Shown here: positions 8,943 through 18,531 of the stretch, piece after piece
How positions within the stretch are numbered: position 1 is the stretch's first letter
Layout of the letters: every line of letters starts with the position of its first letter
From: Propionibacteriaceae bacterium
Lineage (GTDB): Bacteria > Actinomycetota > Actinomycetes > Propionibacteriales > Propionibacteriaceae
NCBI GenBank assembly: GCA_009782915.1
Contig: WRIC01000013.1
Span: 1-50,451, forward strand
DNA length: 50,451 bases
Reading direction: 5' to 3'
Notes under the pieces: generated by a model
The model's input: the letters and a program-made list of their open reading frames with translations, nothing else
What the model was told of the DNA's origin: nothing
Database searches by the model: none
Translations under genes and position numbers: made by a program

Positions 8943-10241
8943 ATGAGTGAGAACCGAGACACCCCCGACATCATGGAAGAGTTCACGAAGAATGCTCCCG
9001 TACTGCTGGGCCAGGTCCTCGACAAACTGCGGGGAATCACTGCGGCCCAATCATCCCAGATTGATGCCTTAGCGAATTCGCCTTTTGATCTCAGCGGGAT
9101 TGATCCGCATTCACCTGGAGCCTTTGGGCCTTTGGCTGGGTTGATAGAGGAATCATCGAACGGACCCACCGCCCAGGGGCTCTCCAGCGATCCGGCCGCC
9201 GAAGCGCCCACGGCCACCGAAGGGGAGCAACCAGAGCGTGAGGAAGCTGAACCACCTCCGCCAGAGAAAACCCTCGACGAGTGGCTTGCGGAACTCGATG
9301 AATTGATTGGGCTGTCCACAGTCAAAGAGGAGATTCACCGCCAGTCAGCAATCTTGAGAATCCAGGGTTTACGCCAAGAAGCAGGACTCAAAGAATCAAA
9401 AGTTACCCGTCACTTGGTTTTCGTAGGAAACCCAGGCACAGGGAAAACCACGGTGGCTCGTCTTGTTGGAGGCATCTACCAAGCTCTGGGTTTGCTATCG
9501 AAGGGACACCTCGTTGAGGTGGACCGTTCCGAACTGGTGGCTGGCTACCTCGGGCAGACCGCCATCAAAACCGCTGAAGTTGTCGAAAGTGCAGCTGGTG
9601 GTGTGTTGTTTATTGACGAAGCCTATTCGCTGTCTGGTGACCAATACGGGCAGGAATCGATCAACACTCTGGTCAAAGAGATGGAGGATCGTCGCGCTGA
9701 TTTGGTGGTGATGGTTGCTGGATATCCGCGCCCCATGGCCACCTTCATTGCCGAGAATCCTGGACTCGAATCCCGCTTCAGAACCACCATCAACTTCCCG
9801 GACTACACCGATGATGAACTGGTGGAGATCTTCTTATCGATGGCATCCAAGAGTGATTTTGATGTGCCAGAGGAATCAGTACGTGCCTACCGTGGTCTGC
9901 TTGCTTTGCAGGTACGTGATGAGAACTTCGGTAATGGTCGGTTCGCCCGTAATGTGTTTGAAGGCGCGATCGGAAAGATGGCGTGGAGATTGAAGGATGT
10001 GGAATCCCCCACCCTCGAACAGCTACGGGAGATTCTTCCCCAGGATATCGCAGTAGAACCTGCCGCCCGTCAACATGCTGAGGCGCGTGGGGACAAGACA
10101 ACCTGGGAGAGTGTTCTCGCTGAGGTTCTCGCCACCGAAACTACTGGCCCTGCCACGACACCACCGAACCAGTCGGCGGCGGACGAAGCCAGTGGCGAGG
10201 ATGATGACATGGTTGATCTGGACACGACGCAGGAGGACTGA
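8943..10241 (+). CDS. AAA+ ATPase, CbbX/CfxQ (EccA-like) family
   Basis: The 432-residue protein has a variable acidic N-terminus (1-110) followed by one AAA+ module. Walker A is GNPGTGKTT (162-170), Walker [10 protein letters not shown] (221-229), then an SRFRTTINF arginine-finger region and [11 protein letters not shown] sensor 2. This is the CbbX type, which remodels partner proteins (rubisco activase CbbX, or EccA in type VII secretion). No rubisco or ESX genes are nearby, so the client is probably another protein of this operon (inference). AGGA lies six bases before the ATG. The stop overlaps the next start (TGATG). Confidence 0.9.
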   Translation: MSENRDTPDIMEEFTKNAPVLLGQVLDKLRGITAAQSSQIDALANSPFDLSGIDPHSPGAFGPLAGLIEESSNGPTAQGLSSDPAAEAPTATEGEQPEREEAEPPPPEKTLDEWLAELDELIGLSTVKEEIHRQSAILRIQGLRQEAGLKESKVTRHLVFVGNPGTGKTTVARLVGGIYQALGLLSKGHLVEVDRSELVAGYLGQTAIKTAEVVESAAGGVLFIDEAYSLSGDQYGQESINTLVKEMEDRRADLVVMVAGYPRPMATFIAENPGLESRFRTTINFPDYTDDELVEIFLSMASKSDFDVPEESVRAYRGLLALQVRDENFGNGRFARNVFEGAIGKMAWRLKDVESPTLEQLREILPQDIAVEPAARQHAEARGDKTTWESVLAEVLATETTGPATTPPNQSAADEASGEDDDMVDLDTTQED

Positions 10242-11425
10242 TGGCCACGAAGTCGAATACTGCCACAGCTAACTTCCCACCACCAACCCAATCCAAACCC
10301 GTAGCTCCACCTGCAAAGATCACCCAACCCTCAGTGTTGGATACGGTGGGCACCCCCGGCCCTCGACTCTACTCATGGATGCGGATTGGGTTGGTGATCT
10401 GGACACTGCTAGCCACCGCCTGGTGTGTGGGATCACTGCTGACGACCCAGACCCAGCAAGAAGAAGCTGCCGCGGCATACTCCCATGGCCAGGATCTTCT
10501 CGATCTCAAAGCGGGAATTGCTTGGGCACATTCTGCAGGATTAGTCCTGTTGACTGACCAAGACAACCCTACCTTTCGTAGTGACTTCAATGAGGCAAAT
10601 CGGGTCGTGGACCGTCAACTCGTTGCCTGTGCATCAAGTTCTTTAGATCTGGAAGCCATGAGTAGGGTTGCCACTGCCGTTCGGGCTTGGCAGAGTCTGT
10701 TCGCCTCGACTCTTGCCGCCGGTGAACTACCTGATGATTTTACTGTGAGCGACTTGGATGGTGCCTATCAGTCAGTGCGAGACTCCCTAGCAGCAGCTGA
10801 TACCTCGCTGTCTTTTATCTACACCTACCCCTCCATCATTGGCGCAATCGTCGCCAGTGTGCTTGGGGCCTTAGGGTTCATTGTCGTATCAATCATGACT
10901 GCCCGGCGCTCTCGCAGAGTCATCAATGTGGGTTTGACCCTTGGTCTGCTGGCCGTGATTGCCACGATTATGGTTGGCGCCTCGTACGCCAAACAATATT
11001 CAAACGTCTATACCGACAATGATCAATTGTCTTACATGATTGATGCCAAATGTAAAATGTGGTCCTCACGTGGCGTCCAAGCCATGAGTGAGTATCCCCC
11101 CTATCTTGGTTCGGGATCGACTGGCCAGGAATCCTTAGATCGAGCACGCAGTTATTTAGACAAAGCAAACGAGCAGTTTGCCCAAGAAATAGCCGGCTAT
11201 CTCGCTACGATCGAGCAAGCACTCAAAGACGACAACATCACCAGCCAAGGTCCCTGGATAGCAGCCGCTACGGCGATTGATGACAAAGTGGACACAATTC
11301 GTCTGAACCATGATGATATCGTCACCCCCGCAACAGGTTACGTGATTGCGGTCAGTGTCCTGGGGATCGTGGCTGTGATCTGTCTCTTAGTGGGGATCTC
11401 TGCGCGGACGAAGGAATACCGATGA
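10241..11425 (+). CDS. Four-pass membrane protein, GlnX-like topology
   Basis: The 394-residue protein has a Pro-rich cytoplasmic N-terminus. Four hydrophobic segments lie near 49-68, 198-219, 228-250 and 367-386, leaving two extracytoplasmic domains of about 130 and 115 residues. Lengths and topology resemble GlnX, the membrane sensor encoded with PknG in mycobacteria and corynebacteria, but I cannot confirm homology from sequence alone. Its place in a pknG operon supports a role in passing an outside signal to the kinase. AGGAGG lies before the start. The stop overlaps the next start (ATGA). Confidence 0.8.
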   Translation: MATKSNTATANFPPPTQSKPVAPPAKITQPSVLDTVGTPGPRLYSWMRIGLVIWTLLATAWCVGSLLTTQTQQEEAAAAYSHGQDLLDLKAGIAWAHSAGLVLLTDQDNPTFRSDFNEANRVVDRQLVACASSSLDLEAMSRVATAVRAWQSLFASTLAAGELPDDFTVSDLDGAYQSVRDSLAAADTSLSFIYTYPSIIGAIVASVLGALGFIVVSIMTARRSRRVINVGLTLGLLAVIATIMVGASYAKQYSNVYTDNDQLSYMIDAKCKMWSSRGVQAMSEYPPYLGSGSTGQESLDRARSYLDKANEQFAQEIAGYLATIEQALKDDNITSQGPWIAAATAIDDKVDTIRLNHDDIVTPATGYVIAVSVLGIVAVICLLVGISARTKEYR

Positions 11426-12513
11426 CTGCTCCCTGGCCGCAAGGTTCGGCAACTGAACCTCCCACCCACGAAGAAATGCTCACCTATCTCGAAGAATTGG
11501 GCATCTGGATCACTGACTCCCGTTCGGCTCTCGATCGCATCGACCATCAAATCCAAGGAACCCAGCAGGGGCCTGTTGATATGGCGATGACCTTAACTGT
11601 GTGGCAAACCATCCAAGACCGTTACACTGATCTGCTCAACATTTGGGATTCGGGAAGGGTGATTGAAACAGATCTGAAAAAACTGGCGATCATGATCTGG
11701 GCTAACCTCAATGACATGCTCACCCCAGGCACATCACTGTCGAGTGGCGGAGGGTTGTCGGTTTCGCTTCCCGAGGCTTGCCGAATGTTGGAGGCGCTGA
11801 TTTCACAGCTCACCACCCGCTACCAGCTCGCTGACGTACCCAATGAGGCATCCACCAGAATTGCAGCTCTTCTTGCCCAGGTAGAACGAATCAGGGACCA
11901 GGTGAAACTTGATCCCCCCGAGGTTCGTGCCACGACTGGGACTCAGGCTGAGGCACTTGCGACCAGTGTCAAGGACTTGGTAGAGAAGATGAATCGCGGT
12001 GGAGACATCGGTGGAATCCTCGGCCCTATCGAAATCAAAGCGGCCCAGCTCGAACGCGATCTCATTGTGTCCAATGCAGAACGCTCCATGGCTTCACAAA
12101 GATTTAGCCAGGCATCCGACCATCGCGCGGCCCTGCTTGACCATGAAAAGAAGGTACGCACCTTGGTGGCGACGACCAAAGCGAGTGTTGATCCTGCACC
12201 GAAGTACGCTGTTCCTGAGGTGGAAGCCCTCGGTGAGGTGCCCACGGGTGGGCAGGAATTAGAAGCATATATTGCCAAACTCAAGCAGGTCACCCAAGCC
12301 TTCGATACAGTGTCTCAAGCAAACAACCAGGCGTTGCACCATAAGGAGAAACTCACTGAACGTTTCCATCAGGCACAACAACGCGGTGGAACAGGCGAAC
12401 TGCTGGTGACCTTGGAAAATCAAATCACCGATCTACTCGATACTGCCCCCACTCCTATGGCCATACTGGAGCCCCTGATTGAGTCCTACGAGGCTGCAGG
12501 AGCACAATCATGA
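11422..12513 (+). CDS. Coiled-coil protein of the PknG operon, function unknown
   Basis: The 363-residue protein has no recognised domain, signal peptide or membrane segment. It is helix-rich with long heptad-like stretches (for example ALLAQVERIRDQVKL, LEAYIAKLKQVTQAF). In mycobacterial pknG operons this position is held by the lipoprotein GlnH; here there is no lipobox, so GlnH appears to be replaced or absent. It overlaps its neighbours by ATGA at both ends, so it should be made in step with the membrane protein and PknG. Confidence 0.75.
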   Translation: MTAPWPQGSATEPPTHEEMLTYLEELGIWITDSRSALDRIDHQIQGTQQGPVDMAMTLTVWQTIQDRYTDLLNIWDSGRVIETDLKKLAIMIWANLNDMLTPGTSLSSGGGLSVSLPEACRMLEALISQLTTRYQLADVPNEASTRIAALLAQVERIRDQVKLDPPEVRATTGTQAEALATSVKDLVEKMNRGGDIGGILGPIEIKAAQLERDLIVSNAERSMASQRFSQASDHRAALLDHEKKVRTLVATTKASVDPAPKYAVPEVEALGEVPTGGQELEAYIAKLKQVTQAFDTVSQANNQALHHKEKLTERFHQAQQRGGTGELLVTLENQITDLLDTAPTPMAILEPLIESYEAAGAQS

Positions 12514-14864
12514 CATGTACGGCACCTGGGTGTAATGGTCTGATCTCTGATGGGTACTGCAATATCTGCGGACTTCCATCAACGAGTTCCAGCTCACCAA
12601 CCCCTGCACCATCCACCCCCGCTGCCCAACCAGCATCAGGGAAAGGATCGGCAGGCAGTGTTCCGCAATTTGTTGTCTCGGGGCCCTGCCAGATGCCAGG
12701 ATGCACCGGACGTATCGTTGACGGATACTGCGACACCTGTGGGTCACCTGATGGGGCCTTAGCCACCGCGCAAGCACTCCCATCTATGACTGGTCGCTTG
12801 GGTACGGTCGCCCTTGGATCTGCGCGTGTCACAGGAAAGACTCCCCTGCGAGCCAGACCCACTGCTTCCCGCGCCAGCCAACTAGGAGCAGGACTGACCA
12901 CTATTCCCCCCGAACGTCTTGTCGACCCCAAATCGGCCTTGATGAAAAACCCCGAAGTGGCTGAGGACAAGAGATTCTGCCCGCACTGCGAGAAGAAAGT
13001 CGGGCGTTCAACCAAAGACACCCCAGGGCGCCTGGAAGGCTTCTGCCCACACTGTCGAAAGCCTTTTTCTTTCACCCCGAAACTTGCCCCAGGTGACATT
13101 GTTGCTGGGCAGTACGAGGTACGTGGTTGCCTGGCCCATGGAGGCATGGGATGGATTTATCTCGCCCAGGATCGTAATGTGTCCCATCGTTGGGTGGTTC
13201 TCAAAGGTTTGCTCAATATCGGTGATGAAGCTGCCATGGAAGCTGCCATGGCTGAGCAGAGATTCCTCGCCCATGTTCAACATCCACTGATCGTGGAAAT
13301 CTACAACTTTGTCACCCATGAATCTGGGGCCTACATCGTGATGGAGTATGTGGGTGGACGCTCCATCAAACAGATCCTCAAAGACCGCATGACTGCCAAC
13401 AAGGGGGTCTATGACCCCTTGCCTGTGGATCACGCACTGGCATACATGCTGGAGGCTATTCCGGCCCTCGACTATCTCCATGACCGGGGTTTGCTCTATT
13501 GCGATTTCAAACCGGATAATCTTCTCCACCTCCAGGATTCAGTGAAACTCATTGATTTGGGCTCTGTGCGCCCCATCGATGATGATGAGTCAACAATCTT
13601 CGGCACTACGGGATATCAGGCCCCCGAGGTGCCCACCCAGGGTTGCTCGATTGCCTCAGACATCTACACTGTGGGCCGTACCCTGCTCATCTGCTGCGCT
13701 GAAGTCAAGGGATACCAGTCCACCTACGCGACCACCTTGCCTCCGGTTTTAGAGGTTCCTGTCTTCGCCCAGTACGATTCGGCCTACCGGTTGATCGCTA
13801 AGGCTTGCGCCCCCAATCCTCTGGACCGTTTCGTTTCCATGGACGAACTGCGCTACCAGATGCTAGGTGTCCTGCGTGAGGTGGTGGGAATCACCCGTGG
13901 GGTCGCCGCCACCCAGTCAGCACCATCGGATCTCTTCGACCCCCCCACAGTGGTCTCAGACGTGTTCACTTGGAGACATCTGCCCAAACTGAAACCCAGC
14001 CCCAGTGACCCTGGTGTGGCCTTTCTCGACTCACTTGATCGTGGCGCCAGTGCCCATGATCGCTACAAAGCACTCGCGAGTGCACCAGACAAATCCACGG
14101 AAATCCTCCTGGCTTTGTGTATGACAGCTATAGAAATCGGTTACACCAAGGAAGTCAAACAGGTCGTGAGTGCTCTATTGGCAGCTGACCCTTGGGAATG
14201 GAGAGCAGTGTGGGTGGAAGGACTCGAAGCACTCAACTCTCAGGATTGGAAGAAGGCACAAGCCTGCTTCAACACTGTCTACAGCCAGGTTCCTGGGGAA
14301 TTGGCACCTCAATTTGCCCTCGCAGTGGCCTGTGAAATGGGTGGTGAACTCGACCTTGCCGAGCAGCTCTATCACAATTGTTCTGTCACAGGTGGTGGAT
14401 ATGTTGCTGGGGCTGCTTTCGGTTTGGCACGCGTACGGGCAGCATCACGGACAACGGCGAAAGACAACCGTGGGGTGATTGATGCGCTCAATTTGGTGCC
14501 CACCACCTCGGGGGGGTTCTCCCAGTCTCGCCAACTCACTGCTTCCTATCTCACACAGACCGCATCAAGTATCGCTGATCTGAAAAAGGCTTATCGGGCC
14601 ATGGAATCGACTCGGCTGGCTCGCGAAGACAAACTCGCTATGGAGCTTGATATCTTTTCACGGGCTTTGAGGCTGACCAAGATCCCCAAGGCTTCCCGAA
14701 AGGCGACGGTCGAGACCATCGGAGATGTTCCTGTGACCACCACCGATCTTCGAGCAAAGATTTCTTCAATTCTCCAATCCCAAGCCACAGTGGAACATGA
14801 CCATACTAAAAGAACCCAACTCATTGATCAGGCTAATTCTATGAGGAAGTGGAGCATCCTATGA
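12510..14864 (+). CDS. pknG: Serine/threonine kinase PknG with extra N-terminal zinc ribbons
   Basis: The 784-residue protein has the PknG order: metal-binding N-terminus, kinase, C-terminal TPR-like repeats. Two similar ribbons (Cys 3/8/17/20 and 60/65/74/77, each with a DGYC..CG end) precede a rubredoxin-like CPHC/CPHC pair (157-160, 179-182). The kinase shows a Gly loop AHGGMGWIY, Lys232, the catalytic CDFKPDN (Asp332, Asn337), DLG in place of DFG (349-351), and GYQAPE. PknG kinases are soluble and in relatives control 2-oxoglutarate dehydrogenase through small FHA proteins. The FHA gene of this operon is a possible substrate. The start overlaps the preceding stop (ATGA). The paired extra ribbons are unusual relative to mycobacterial PknG. 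Confidence 0.93.
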   Translation: MTCTAPGCNGLISDGYCNICGLPSTSSSSPTPAPSTPAAQPASGKGSAGSVPQFVVSGPCQMPGCTGRIVDGYCDTCGSPDGALATAQALPSMTGRLGTVALGSARVTGKTPLRARPTASRASQLGAGLTTIPPERLVDPKSALMKNPEVAEDKRFCPHCEKKVGRSTKDTPGRLEGFCPHCRKPFSFTPKLAPGDIVAGQYEVRGCLAHGGMGWIYLAQDRNVSHRWVVLKGLLNIGDEAAMEAAMAEQRFLAHVQHPLIVEIYNFVTHESGAYIVMEYVGGRSIKQILKDRMTANKGVYDPLPVDHALAYMLEAIPALDYLHDRGLLYCDFKPDNLLHLQDSVKLIDLGSVRPIDDDESTIFGTTGYQAPEVPTQGCSIASDIYTVGRTLLICCAEVKGYQSTYATTLPPVLEVPVFAQYDSAYRLIAKACAPNPLDRFVSMDELRYQMLGVLREVVGITRGVAATQSAPSDLFDPPTVVSDVFTWRHLPKLKPSPSDPGVAFLDSLDRGASAHDRYKALASAPDKSTEILLALCMTAIEIGYTKEVKQVVSALLAADPWEWRAVWVEGLEALNSQDWKKAQACFNTVYSQVPGELAPQFALAVACEMGGELDLAEQLYHNCSVTGGGYVAGAAFGLARVRAASRTTAKDNRGVIDALNLVPTTSGGFSQSRQLTASYLTQTASSIADLKKAYRAMESTRLAREDKLAMELDIFSRALRLTKIPKASRKATVETIGDVPVTTTDLRAKISSILQSQATVEHDHTKRTQLIDQANSMRKWSIL

Positions 14865-16099
14865 ATATTTTCTCCCGTACCCCTGGTGTCGAATGGAACC
14901 CCCAAGACCTGGACGATACACAACCTGTTGCCACCACACCAGCGAACAGTGATAGTGACCTTATGACGGCCTACCCCACGAATTGCCCTGCCTGCCAAGG
15001 GGAATTAGGGATTGACTCTTATTGTTTGAGTTGCGGGCAGAAAGCCAAGTCTTTGCGTGAGCATTTCCAGATCACTCCGTCCGATTGGGTGGCTGGGGTC
15101 TGCGACATCGGGTTGGTTCACGTCCGCAATGAAGATGCGATGGCAGGAATTGCTGATGGTTTCCGCGCGGTGTTGGTGGCCTGTGATGGGGTGACCACCT
15201 CCGACGACTCTGATGTTGCCTCCCTGGCAGCTGCGCGGACAGCCTGCCACTTTCTGTGGTCTCAGGACCCCCAGGGAACAGGAACCCTAGCCTCACGTAC
15301 GGAAGCGGTGGGTGAGCTTCTCACTCAAGCAGTCGCAGAAGCCAACCAGGAAGTGATCAACCAAACCTCCCCCACATCACTGAATGCCGCGGCTTCCACC
15401 ATTGCTATCGCCATCGTCGATTCTGAGGCAGTTTTCTGCGCCAGCCTCGGCGATTCACGTGTCTATTGGATCCCGGATGACGGTGAGCCTCAACTGCTCA
15501 CGAAAGATCATTCACTAGCCCAAGATGGCATCGATTCTGGGGCTAAACGCGAAGACGCAGAAGCCTCAGCACTGGCGCACACTATCACCAAGTGGCTGGG
15601 TAGGGATGCCACCGATATCGAGCCCTATCTTGCGTGGATGCCTGTCACCGATCCGGGATGGATCCTTGTGTGTACCGATGGGTTATGGAATTATGCTTCG
15701 GAACCCACAGCGATTAAAGAGTTGGTGGGTTTCTTAGATGAGCCCACCCCACTGGCACTCGCACAATACTTGGTCGCGTGGGCCAATGAAAAGGGAGGAC
15801 ACGACAATATCACTGTGGTGTGTGCACGAGTGGATGCTGGTAGCCCCACTGTCACTGCTTTAAGTGAGGCCACTGGGGTTGTTGACAGCGAAACACCTAC
15901 CATTAGCCAGGTCCTTGATGAGGAGATTCTCGAAGAAAAACCCACCACCCGGACGAGACCTATCGCATCGAGTAACCCGCCAGACACCGACGATTCAACA
16001 CCTGATGATGAACCCACCGATCAGGGTCAGACCCCATCTGACACCCAGATCGACGATACTGGCGAACAGATCCCACCGGTCAAGCCCGCAGACGACTAA
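14861..16099 (+). CDS. PP2C-type serine/threonine phosphatase with N-terminal zinc ribbon
   Basis: The 412-residue protein carries a zinc ribbon (Cys 42, 45, 55, 58) and then a PP2C domain: HVRNEDA, VACDGVTT, ASLGDSRVYW, LTKDHSLA, WILVCTDGLW and GGHDNIT, with all metal-binding Asp residues visible. The usual DGxGG is DGVTT. The C-terminal 85 residues are acidic, Thr/Pro-rich and likely disordered. It should reverse PknG phosphorylation. I chose the ATG at 14861 because it overlaps the pknG stop (ATGA), as at other junctions, with GGAG upstream; an ATG at 14849 lies inside pknG. Confidence 0.92.
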   Translation: MNIFSRTPGVEWNPQDLDDTQPVATTPANSDSDLMTAYPTNCPACQGELGIDSYCLSCGQKAKSLREHFQITPSDWVAGVCDIGLVHVRNEDAMAGIADGFRAVLVACDGVTTSDDSDVASLAAARTACHFLWSQDPQGTGTLASRTEAVGELLTQAVAEANQEVINQTSPTSLNAAASTIAIAIVDSEAVFCASLGDSRVYWIPDDGEPQLLTKDHSLAQDGIDSGAKREDAEASALAHTITKWLGRDATDIEPYLAWMPVTDPGWILVCTDGLWNYASEPTAIKELVGFLDEPTPLALAQYLVAWANEKGGHDNITVVCARVDAGSPTVTALSEATGVVDSETPTISQVLDEEILEEKPTTRTRPIASSNPPDTDDSTPDDEPTDQGQTPSDTQIDDTGEQIPPVKPADD

Positions 16100-16108
16100 A
16101 CTTGAACT

Positions 16109-17389
16109 ATGGCTGTCTTTACCTCCATGGTCTACCAAAACGAGTTTCTCGCTGAGAGTAGCACCGACATTAACGCTATTGTACGAATCACCTGCGCGGA
16201 AGCGGGAGTTGCTGGTCAAACTGGCGTGGGTGATGTGGGCGAAATCGTCATCGTTGACACCTCGGCTTCCATGGGGCTGGTGAATCTTCAAGCTGCCAAA
16301 GATGCCGCCATGGTGGCATTGGACACCATCGTCGATGGCACCTATTTCGCCATCATCGCTGGCAACCATCGCGCCTATCTCGCCTATCCCCGGGTCACCT
16401 CCGGTCCAGGGATGGTTCGCATGACCCCCGAGGCCCGCGCTGAGGCCAAGAGAGCTGTTGCAGGGTTCCGTGCTGATGGTGGAACAGCGATGGGGTCCTG
16501 GCTGCTCTTGGCTCGCTCCCTGTTTGCCTCTATTACCTCACTGGCTGGTAAACATGCCATCTTGCTCACTGATGGGGAAAACCACAACGAATCAGCCACC
16601 CAGTTGGAGAACTCTATTCGCCAATGTTTGGGCCAATTCCAGGTTGACTGCCGAGGGATCGGCATCGAGTGGCAGGTGTCGGAGATCCGCAAGATTGCCA
16701 CGGCATTGTTGGGAACAGTGGACATGATCCCCACTGCCAAGGATCTTCCGATCGTCTTCCAGGAACTCATTGCCCGCTCAATGGGGCGCGGGGTTCCTGA
16801 TGCCCAGTTGCGAGTGTGGGTTCCCCAAAACGCCCAAATTCTTTTTGTGCGCCAGGTGTCACCCACCGTGGAGGATCTCACCCAGCGTCGTACGCCGGTC
16901 GATGCGCTGACCATGAGTTATCCCACGGGAGCCTGGGGGGACGAAGCCCGTGATTACCACATTTCTGTTCGCCTGCCGGCTAAAGCAGTGGGTACTGAAC
17001 AGTTAGCTGCTCGCGTACAACTCGCCACTGGAACAGCGATCTTGACCCAGGGGTTGGTCAAAGCAAAATGGTCAGCTAATGCAAGTCTCACCACCCAGAT
17101 CAGTCCTGAGGTTGCCCACTACACTGGACAAACCGAACTGGCATCAGCGATTCAAGAAGGGTTGGCCGCTCATTCCCAAGGTGATGATCGCACAGCAACC
17201 CAGAAACTTGGTCGAGCAGCTCAGCTGGCCCAAGAAACAGGCAACAAGGAAGCCACCACCCGCCTGGCCAAGGTGGTGGATATCGATGATGCTGCCACGG
17301 GCAAGGTGACCATGAAGAAGAATATTGATAAGGCTGATGAGATGGCCTTGGACACCTCCTCCACACGGACCACAAGAATTCGAGGATGA
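16109..17389 (+). CDS. VWA-domain protein (TerY-like)
   Basis: The 426-residue cytoplasmic protein has a von Willebrand A domain with a full metal site: DTSAS (50-54), the Thr in GGTAMG and the Asp in LLTDGENHN. A beta-rich region (PDAQLRVWVPQ) and a helical tail follow. VWA proteins encoded beside a PP2C phosphatase and a kinase are known from Ter stress systems (the TerY triad), where they are thought to bind partners through the metal. It starts 9 bases after the phosphatase stop with a weak ribosome binding site. Its stop overlaps the FHA start (ATGA). Confidence 0.9.
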   Translation: MAVFTSMVYQNEFLAESSTDINAIVRITCAEAGVAGQTGVGDVGEIVIVDTSASMGLVNLQAAKDAAMVALDTIVDGTYFAIIAGNHRAYLAYPRVTSGPGMVRMTPEARAEAKRAVAGFRADGGTAMGSWLLLARSLFASITSLAGKHAILLTDGENHNESATQLENSIRQCLGQFQVDCRGIGIEWQVSEIRKIATALLGTVDMIPTAKDLPIVFQELIARSMGRGVPDAQLRVWVPQNAQILFVRQVSPTVEDLTQRRTPVDALTMSYPTGAWGDEARDYHISVRLPAKAVGTEQLAARVQLATGTAILTQGLVKAKWSANASLTTQISPEVAHYTGQTELASAIQEGLAAHSQGDDRTATQKLGRAAQLAQETGNKEATTRLAKVVDIDDAATGKVTMKKNIDKADEMALDTSSTRTTRIRG

Positions 17390-18285
17390 TCATGGCACGA
17401 TGCGTTGATGGACATGATACCCAGTCCAAGGATTATTGCGATGTGTGCGGGATGGCTGTTGCCCAGGAGAATGTTGCGAGCCCCCAACCTCAGGTCCCCG
17501 AGCAGAAAACTGTCACGTGCCCTCATTGCTCACAGACCATGCCACAGGATTCTCTCTTCTGTGAATCCTGTGGATATGACTTCATAACCGGGGCCCGCCC
17601 CGATCAGGACCTGCATGCAGAACTGGGGTTGGGTTCTGCCACGGGTCCCAGTGAGGATGTTGTGGAGGAAGACTCCCAAGAACCACCCCAGGCCGATGTG
17701 GTCGAACCCAGTGTTGCTGTGGACGATGAGACTAGTGAAACCCCCGAGAAAGACGTCGTGGAGGTAGACAACGTTGATGAGGATGAAACCTTCCGAGGTA
17801 AGGATGTTGCCCCTCAAGGTGTGACAGACGACGATGACGACGAGGACGAGGAATTTCTTCCCCCCACCTCGCCGCGAGGTTCCATTCAAACTGATCCTTG
17901 GGTGGCCGAAGTCTGGGTGGACCCCTCCTGGTATACCGTCCAAGAATCAACTGACCCACTTCCCCCTCTGGGAGCTCCACGAATCATTCCCCTGCATGAA
18001 AGAGCACTCATTGGTCGCTCGTCGCCGGGCAGGAATACTTTCCCTGAGATCGACTGTGACCAGGATGTGGGGTGCTCCAGGCGCCAGGCCTACCTCACCT
18101 GGGCCGATGGGCACTGGTATGTCAATGATCTCGATTCCGCTAACGGCACCTACGTGGGTCCAGCAAGCGGTCCCCTGCCCAAGGACCCTATCACCGTACG
18201 TACGCGCCTGAGTGTGGACATGCGTATCTACGTGGGTGCCTGGACTCGGATTGTCGTACGCCCCGCACTGCCGGAAGAAAACTAG
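17386..18285 (+). CDS. FHA-domain protein with N-terminal zinc ribbons and acidic linker
   Basis: The 299-residue protein has two Cys clusters (Cys 6/18/21 and CPHC...CESCG at 45-62), a strongly acidic linker (about 85-160) and a C-terminal FHA domain (GRSSPGRN, CSRRQAYL, NDLDSANGTYVG). FHA domains bind phosphothreonine. The acidic linker contains Thr and Ser that could be PknG sites, as in GarA/OdhI (inference). The cysteine ribbons resemble those of PknG and the phosphatase two and three genes upstream. The start could be 17386 (overlapping the VWA stop as ATGA) or the ATG two codons later. Confidence 0.9.
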   Translation: MIMARCVDGHDTQSKDYCDVCGMAVAQENVASPQPQVPEQKTVTCPHCSQTMPQDSLFCESCGYDFITGARPDQDLHAELGLGSATGPSEDVVEEDSQEPPQADVVEPSVAVDDETSETPEKDVVEVDNVDEDETFRGKDVAPQGVTDDDDDEDEEFLPPTSPRGSIQTDPWVAEVWVDPSWYTVQESTDPLPPLGAPRIIPLHERALIGRSSPGRNTFPEIDCDQDVGCSRRQAYLTWADGHWYVNDLDSANGTYVGPASGPLPKDPITVRTRLSVDMRIYVGAWTRIVVRPALPEEN

Positions 18286-18296
18286 GACAAGGAATC

Positions 18297-18518
18297 ATGG
18301 AAATCAAGATCGGTATACAAAACGTCACCCGGGAAGTCACCATCAATGTTGACACAACCATTGCTGAGGTGATGAAGGACTACTCCCAGGCTCGTGAGAA
18401 AGACACCTGGATGACACTGACGGATTCCACTGGTCGCCAGATGATGATTCCCGCCGCCACCATTGGTTACATCGAATTCGGCCAGGAGCATGCCCGCCAG
18501 GTGGGTTTCAACAACTGA
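18297..18518 (+). CDS. DUF3107 small protein
   Basis: The 73-residue protein (MEIKIGIQNVTRE... ending RQVGFNN) matches the actinobacterial DUF3107 family (mycobacterial TB9.4). Its function is unknown. AAGGA precedes the ATG. It lies 11 bases after the FHA stop and so appears to be the last gene of the TelA-PknG operon. In mycobacteria the homologue lies near adnAB but not in a kinase operon. It faces the E1 gene tail to tail. Confidence 0.85.
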   Translation: MEIKIGIQNVTREVTINVDTTIAEVMKDYSQAREKDTWMTLTDSTGRQMMIPAATIGYIEFGQEHARQVGFNN

Positions 18519-18531
18519 CGAGCTCCACGAC

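Noticed and set aside
8943-10241. Rubisco activase or ESX secretion ATPase
   Set aside because: The AAA+ type matches, but no rubisco or ESX genes are in the window.
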